NCBI GenBank assembly: GCA_016296235.1
Contig: JAEDJR010000094.1
Coordinates: 1-7,708 of the forward strand
Origin: Oscillospiraceae bacterium
GTDB taxonomy: Bacteria; Bacillota; Clostridia; Oscillospirales; Oscillospiraceae
Reading direction: 5' to 3'
Length of the DNA: 7,708 nucleotides
Every line of letters begins with the position of its first letter. Position 1 is the stretch's first letter. This document shows positions 5,094 to 7,708 of this stretch, one piece after another. The position numbers and the translations under genes were made by a program. The notes under the pieces were generated by a model. It did no database searches, was not told the DNA's origin, and saw nothing but the letters and a program-made list of their open reading frames with translations.

Positions 5094-7223
5094 TTACATC
5101 AGAGGCTCCATGGACAGAACGGGATGGTTCTTCTCGGTGAGGAAGTTCATCAGGTCATCCACTTCGGTGCAGATGGTCTCATCGGCCACCATGTCGGTGA
5201 AGTTGTCGATGCCGTAGAGCTCCTTGGCCGTGGCGTTGAGCTTCTCCGCCACGTCGTCCTTCAGTTCCTTGGGCATCCAGACAATGCGCTCGATGCCGCC
5301 CTCGGCGTAGATGAACTTCTTGGAGGAGATGAAGTGACGGCCGTGGCCCATGTAGCCGGGAGTCTGGACGCCGCCGCCGGTGCAGGAGGCCAGCTCGCCG
5401 AAGCTCATGCCGGCAGGGGTCATGCCCTTGTACTCGCGGTTGACCACGATGAAGCCGTTGGAGGCAGGCTCGATGCCGCAGATGCACTCGAAGCAGCCGC
5501 AGGAGGTCATGGGATCCTCCAGGATGGAGTACAGGGTCACGGACTGCACGGCGCCGTGGGTGGCTTCCTCCACCATCTTGTTGACGGTCTCATAGCGGCC
5601 GGTGCGCTCGTCGATGCAGCCTTCCTTCAGGATGGGCTGGCAGGGGCCGTTGGGGTTCAGCTCGTTGGTAGCCTTGGCGTCCAGCCAGGAGACTGCGCCG
5701 CACAGGCCCAGACGCTCGGGGGTAACCACGCAGCAGTGGGCGGGGGCGAAGCTCTGGCACAGGATGCAGGTGTAGAAGCGGTCCACGGCCTCGTCGGTCA
5801 TGGAGGCCAGACGGTCGTCGCGGGCGTTGTAGCGCGGCGTGGCAACGTCGTTCAGGAATGCCTGCACCTGATCCCGGTCGGTAATCAGGGTCACCTGGCA
5901 CTTGTCCACGACAGCGTCAAATTCGTCCATAATCATATGGTACAGAACCTCGGCGAAATGCTTCAGCCGCAGGCCGTTTTCATAGGCGGCGTTGGACACG
6001 CGGATGCGGATCTGATTCCGCTGGCCGGTGTGCATGACGCCCTCCATGTAGTTGAACCAGGCGTGAATCTTCCGCTCGATGACGGATTCGAAGTCGGCCT
6101 GCATCTTCTTGCCGGCGACCTCCACATAAGTAGCCAGGGCGAAATCCCGGTTTCCGCTGTCCAGGTCAGGGCCGACAATGGTCAGCTTGTGATCCTCCAC
6201 CTCGCTCATGTCCTTCATGAGCACCAGCTCGGCGGTGGGGTTCTTGCCGGACCAGAATTCGGCCTTCACATCGGCCTTGCGGATGATTTCGCCCTCAAAG
6301 GCGGCGGCGAAGGCCACGGGGATGGGCAGCTCCTTGGACTTGATCTTGATGCCCCGCAGCTCCAGGGACTTCTTGACGGTATCGGCATGGTCGCAGACGG
6401 ACTCCAGAGCGCCGGGCACCTGGTTCTCGCCCAGGTCGATGTCCACCACCACGGGGAAGCCCAGGGCGATGGCGCCGGCGCCGGCAGAGACCACCACAGC
6501 GTCGATGGCGCCGAAGGTGTTGACGAACGCGGGAACGCGGTTCTTGGTATAGTCCAGCAGGCCGCCCAGATCGCCGGGCTGCACGTTGCCGAAAATCAGG
6601 GCCGCGCGGATGGCCACGGTGACCACGTGGATCACGGAGGTCACATCATGGCCCAGGGGCACCACGCGGAGCTCCAGACCCATCTTGACGCCGCCCTCGG
6701 CGCACTGCTCAATGACATCGCCCACCAGGAAGGTCAGGATGCCCTTGGACTGATAGTCCTTGACCACCTTGGCCACATCGGCAGGGTTCTCAGCCTTGCC
6801 CAGAACTACGGCCACGCCGGGGATATCGCCGGTGACCAGGGGCACGCCCAGGGAACGGATGATGGGATCGGGCACGAAGCCGATGCCGGAATCGTTGGCG
6901 TAGGGATCGCCGCCGTCCACATATTTGAGGCCTTCCAGGATTTCCGCACCGACGGCGGTAGCCAGACCGGCGTTCAAAGCCTGGCCCAGATCCTCCTGGT
7001 TGGTAATCAGGCTTTTCAGCACGCCCACGCAGGCAGGCAGGTCGCCCAGGGTTTTTACCTTGACACCGGTGGCTGCATAAATCGTGGGGAAGAAATAGGC
7101 AGTATCAGGGAAGGCAATTTCCTTGTCAGCGCCATATTTGGCAATTGCGTCGTTGACAGCTCCTTCGGTGAGGCCTGCGACGGCGTTGGAACCGCCGTAG
7201 ATCAGATCGGTTAACACACTCAT
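5094..7223 (-). CDS. acsB: Acetyl-CoA synthase (CODH/ACS catalytic subunit)
   Basis: A 709-aa enzyme that condenses CO, a methyl group from the corrinoid protein and CoA into acetyl-CoA at the Ni-containing cluster A. All cluster ligands are visible: Cys486, Cys489, Cys498 and Cys508 for the 4Fe-4S cubane (CILCQSF...CC...LGLCG), and Cys575-Gly576-Cys577 for the nickel site. They map onto Moorella Cys506/509/518/528 and 595-597 with a constant offset of 20, so spacing is fully conserved; Phe492 matches Phe512. The protein keeps the full N-terminal domain (about 1-300) that in bacterial ACS contacts CO dehydrogenase, unlike the short archaeal CdhC. Length is close to Moorella ACS (729 aa). The start at 7223 has a strong AAGGAGG, and a promoter is predicted at 7279-7307. 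The upstream neighbour is acsE and the downstream neighbour is acsV. The CO dehydrogenase gene acsA is not in the window. Confidence 0.97.
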   Translation of the reverse strand: MSVLTDLIYGGSNAVAGLTEGAVNDAIAKYGADKEIAFPDTAYFFPTIYAATGVKVKTLGDLPACVGVLKSLITNQEDLGQALNAGLATAVGAEILEGLKYVDGGDPYANDSGIGFVPDPIIRSLGVPLVTGDIPGVAVVLGKAENPADVAKVVKDYQSKGILTFLVGDVIEQCAEGGVKMGLELRVVPLGHDVTSVIHVVTVAIRAALIFGNVQPGDLGGLLDYTKNRVPAFVNTFGAIDAVVVSAGAGAIALGFPVVVDIDLGENQVPGALESVCDHADTVKKSLELRGIKIKSKELPIPVAFAAAFEGEIIRKADVKAEFWSGKNPTAELVLMKDMSEVEDHKLTIVGPDLDSGNRDFALATYVEVAGKKMQADFESVIERKIHAWFNYMEGVMHTGQRNQIRIRVSNAAYENGLRLKHFAEVLYHMIMDEFDAVVDKCQVTLITDRDQVQAFLNDVATPRYNARDDRLASMTDEAVDRFYTCILCQSFAPAHCCVVTPERLGLCGAVSWLDAKATNELNPNGPCQPILKEGCIDERTGRYETVNKMVEEATHGAVQSVTLYSILEDPMTSCGCFECICGIEPASNGFIVVNREYKGMTPAGMSFGELASCTGGGVQTPGYMGHGRHFISSKKFIYAEGGIERIVWMPKELKDDVAEKLNATAKELYGIDNFTDMVADETICTEVDDLMNFLTEKNHPVLSMEPLM

Positions 7224-7245
7224 AACGAAATAACCTCCTTATAGT

Positions 7246-7260
7246 TGTCCCATGGGGACA
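7246..7260 (-). promoter_or_regulatory. Short dyad in the acsB 5' untranslated region
   Basis: TGTCCC (7246-7251) and GGGACA (7255-7260) are exact inverted repeats around ATG. The dyad lies between the predicted acsB transcription start (about 7272) and the AAGGAGG ribosome-binding site. It could be a small operator or an RNA hairpin near the ribosome-binding site; the sequence alone cannot decide, and a 6-bp dyad can arise by chance. Confidence 0.25.
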
Positions 7261-7278
7261 TATCCTTATCCACGTTCT

Positions 7279-7307
7279 AATATACCAAAATCCAGTCCGT
7301 TTGTATA
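7279..7307 (-). promoter_or_regulatory. Probable sigma-A promoter for acsB
   Basis: Minus-strand -35 TATACA (7307-7302, 4/6 to consensus), 17-nt spacer, -10 TATATT (7284-7279, 5/6). It lies in an AT-rich tract after the acsE terminator-like hairpin and gives a leader of about 49 nt. The upstream hairpins and this match together suggest that acsB is transcribed separately from acsE, at least in part. Confidence 0.5.
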
Positions 7308-7384
7308 GAGTTTTTCGTGGATTTTTGTGGTCTCCTTTGGAAAACAAATAGCCAAGTGTGACGAAGCGCATCTTCTCAGACTGT

Positions 7385-7413
7385 CGTAGGGGCGGCTATC
7401 AGCCGCCCCTACG
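7385..7413. repeat. Perfect 13-bp palindrome (interspersed repeat type)
   Basis: CGTAGGGGCGGCT (7385-7397) and AGCCGCCCCTACG (7401-7413) are exact reverse complements around ATC. Similar GTAGGGGCGG-type palindromes are, to my knowledge, scattered through intergenic regions of many Clostridia, so this is probably one copy of a dispersed repeat. It lies downstream of acsE and upstream of the acsB promoter and would be a stable transcript hairpin, but no U-tract follows on either strand. Confidence 0.5.
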
Positions 7414-7466
7414 TCCGGTTTTCATTCACCGCAGCGCACTCTAAGACAGGCCTCTTTGATGCGCAA

Positions 7467-7494
7467 AACCAGGCGTGCCGGAGCACGCCTGGTT
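7467..7494 (-). terminator. Terminator-like hairpin after acsE
   Basis: In minus-strand RNA, AACCAGGCGUGC and GCACGCCUGGUU form a perfect 12-bp GC-rich stem with a 4-nt loop, starting 13 nt after the acsE stop codon. A run of four U residues overlaps the stem base (GGUUUUGCGC). Position and stability fit an intrinsic terminator, but the short U-run makes full termination uncertain. Confidence 0.6.
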
Positions 7495-7507
7495 GCAGGA
7501 TGGAGCC

Positions 7508-7708
7508 TTACACTTCCAGATAGGAGTCGGAGTACAGCTCGTTGTTCTTGAACAGGTCGCAGGACTTGATGGTCTCCATCAGCCGCAGGTCGTTGGGGTT
7601 GACGATAGCGGAGGTCAGGCCCTGCATCATGCACATGGCCACCAGGGCGGAGTCCATGATGGGACGGATGTGCTTGGGAGCGCCGTTGGAGTTGTTGGAC
7701 AGACCGCC
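7508..7708 (-). CDS. acsE: Methyl-THF:corrinoid iron-sulfur protein methyltransferase, C-terminal part (partial)
   Basis: An open frame enters from the window edge and ends at TAA (7510-7508), giving the last 66 residues. They begin GGLSNNSNGAPKHIRPIMDS and end in NELYSDSYLEV. This matches the end of AcsE (MeTr), a TIM-barrel pterin-binding methyltransferase of about 262 aa that passes the methyl group of methyl-THF to Co(I) of the corrinoid iron-sulfur protein. The GLSN motif carries an Asn probably equivalent to Moorella Asn199, which contacts the pterin N5; the following alternation of hydrophobic helix (ALVAMCMMQGL) and AIVNPND fits the last barrel strand and helix. It is followed by a terminator-like hairpin and then acsB on the same strand. 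A related methyl-THF:corrinoid methyltransferase is the only alternative; the acsB neighbour favours AcsE. Confidence 0.88.
   Translation of the reverse strand, partial: GGLSNNSNGAPKHIRPIMDSALVAMCMMQGLTSAIVNPNDLRLMETIKSCDLFKNNELYSDSYLEV

Noticed and set aside
4911..7214. Plus-strand open frame of about 767 codons opposite acsB
   Set aside because: Same composition artefact: a His/Gly/Ala-rich translation mirroring a gene with fully conserved active-site residues; no family resemblance.
7126..7371. Minus-strand 81-codon frame overlapping the acsB start
   Set aside because: It spans the acsB promoter and ribosome-binding site in another frame and is Arg-rich in its overlapping part, as expected of an out-of-frame reading of acsB.

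Overview
The window is a stretch of Wood-Ljungdahl (reductive acetyl-CoA) pathway genes from a Gram-positive, anaerobic, acetogen-like bacterium. All supported genes lie on the minus strand, so transcription runs from high to low coordinates. Coding DNA is GC-rich with strong G/C preference at third codon positions. Shine-Dalgarno sequences are good (AAGGAGG type). Intergenic regions carry palindromic repeats of the kind common in gut Clostridia. This suggests a member of the Oscillospiraceae/Ruminococcaceae-type Clostridia; that assignment is an inference from style and gene content, not a database match.

Layout in transcription order: (1) 7708-7508, the 3' end of acsE (methyl-THF:corrinoid iron-sulfur protein methyltransferase), followed by a terminator-like hairpin and a second perfect palindrome; (2) a sigma-A-like promoter near 7279-7307 and acsB (acetyl-CoA synthase, 7223-5094) with all cluster A ligands present; (3) a 287-nt gap holding a nested inverted-repeat element (4930-5071); (4) acsV/RACo (corrinoid protein activator, 4806-2881), with a DUF3786-type gene (2870-2256) starting 10 nt beyond it; (5) a 623-nt gap containing a MITE-like element of about 300 bp (1950-2247, possibly 1943-2254), a good sigma-A promoter (1838-1810) and a structured leader of about 170 nt; (6) fchA (methenyl-THF cyclohydrolase, 1632-1012) and folD (methylene-THF dehydrogenase, 996-115), 15 nt apart; (7) the first 17 codons of an unidentified gene running off the window at position 1.

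How the genes work together: FchA and FolD carry out the middle steps of the methyl branch (methenyl-THF to methylene-THF). AcsE moves the methyl group from methyl-THF to the corrinoid iron-sulfur protein. RACo reductively rescues that corrinoid protein when its cobalt oxidises. AcsB joins methyl, CO and CoA into acetyl-CoA. The CO dehydrogenase (acsA), corrinoid protein subunits (acsC/acsD), formyl-THF ligase and methylene-THF reductase are not in the window and presumably lie outside it.

The most interesting points are four. FolD appears to have lost the residues needed for its cyclohydrolase half (Lys to Ala52, Gln to Phe96), matching the separate cyclohydrolase encoded next to it. An uncharacterised DUF3786 protein is tightly coupled to the corrinoid activator. 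Two different nested inverted-repeat elements sit at operon joints. The fchA-folD operon has a long, foldable leader that matches no riboswitch I recognise.
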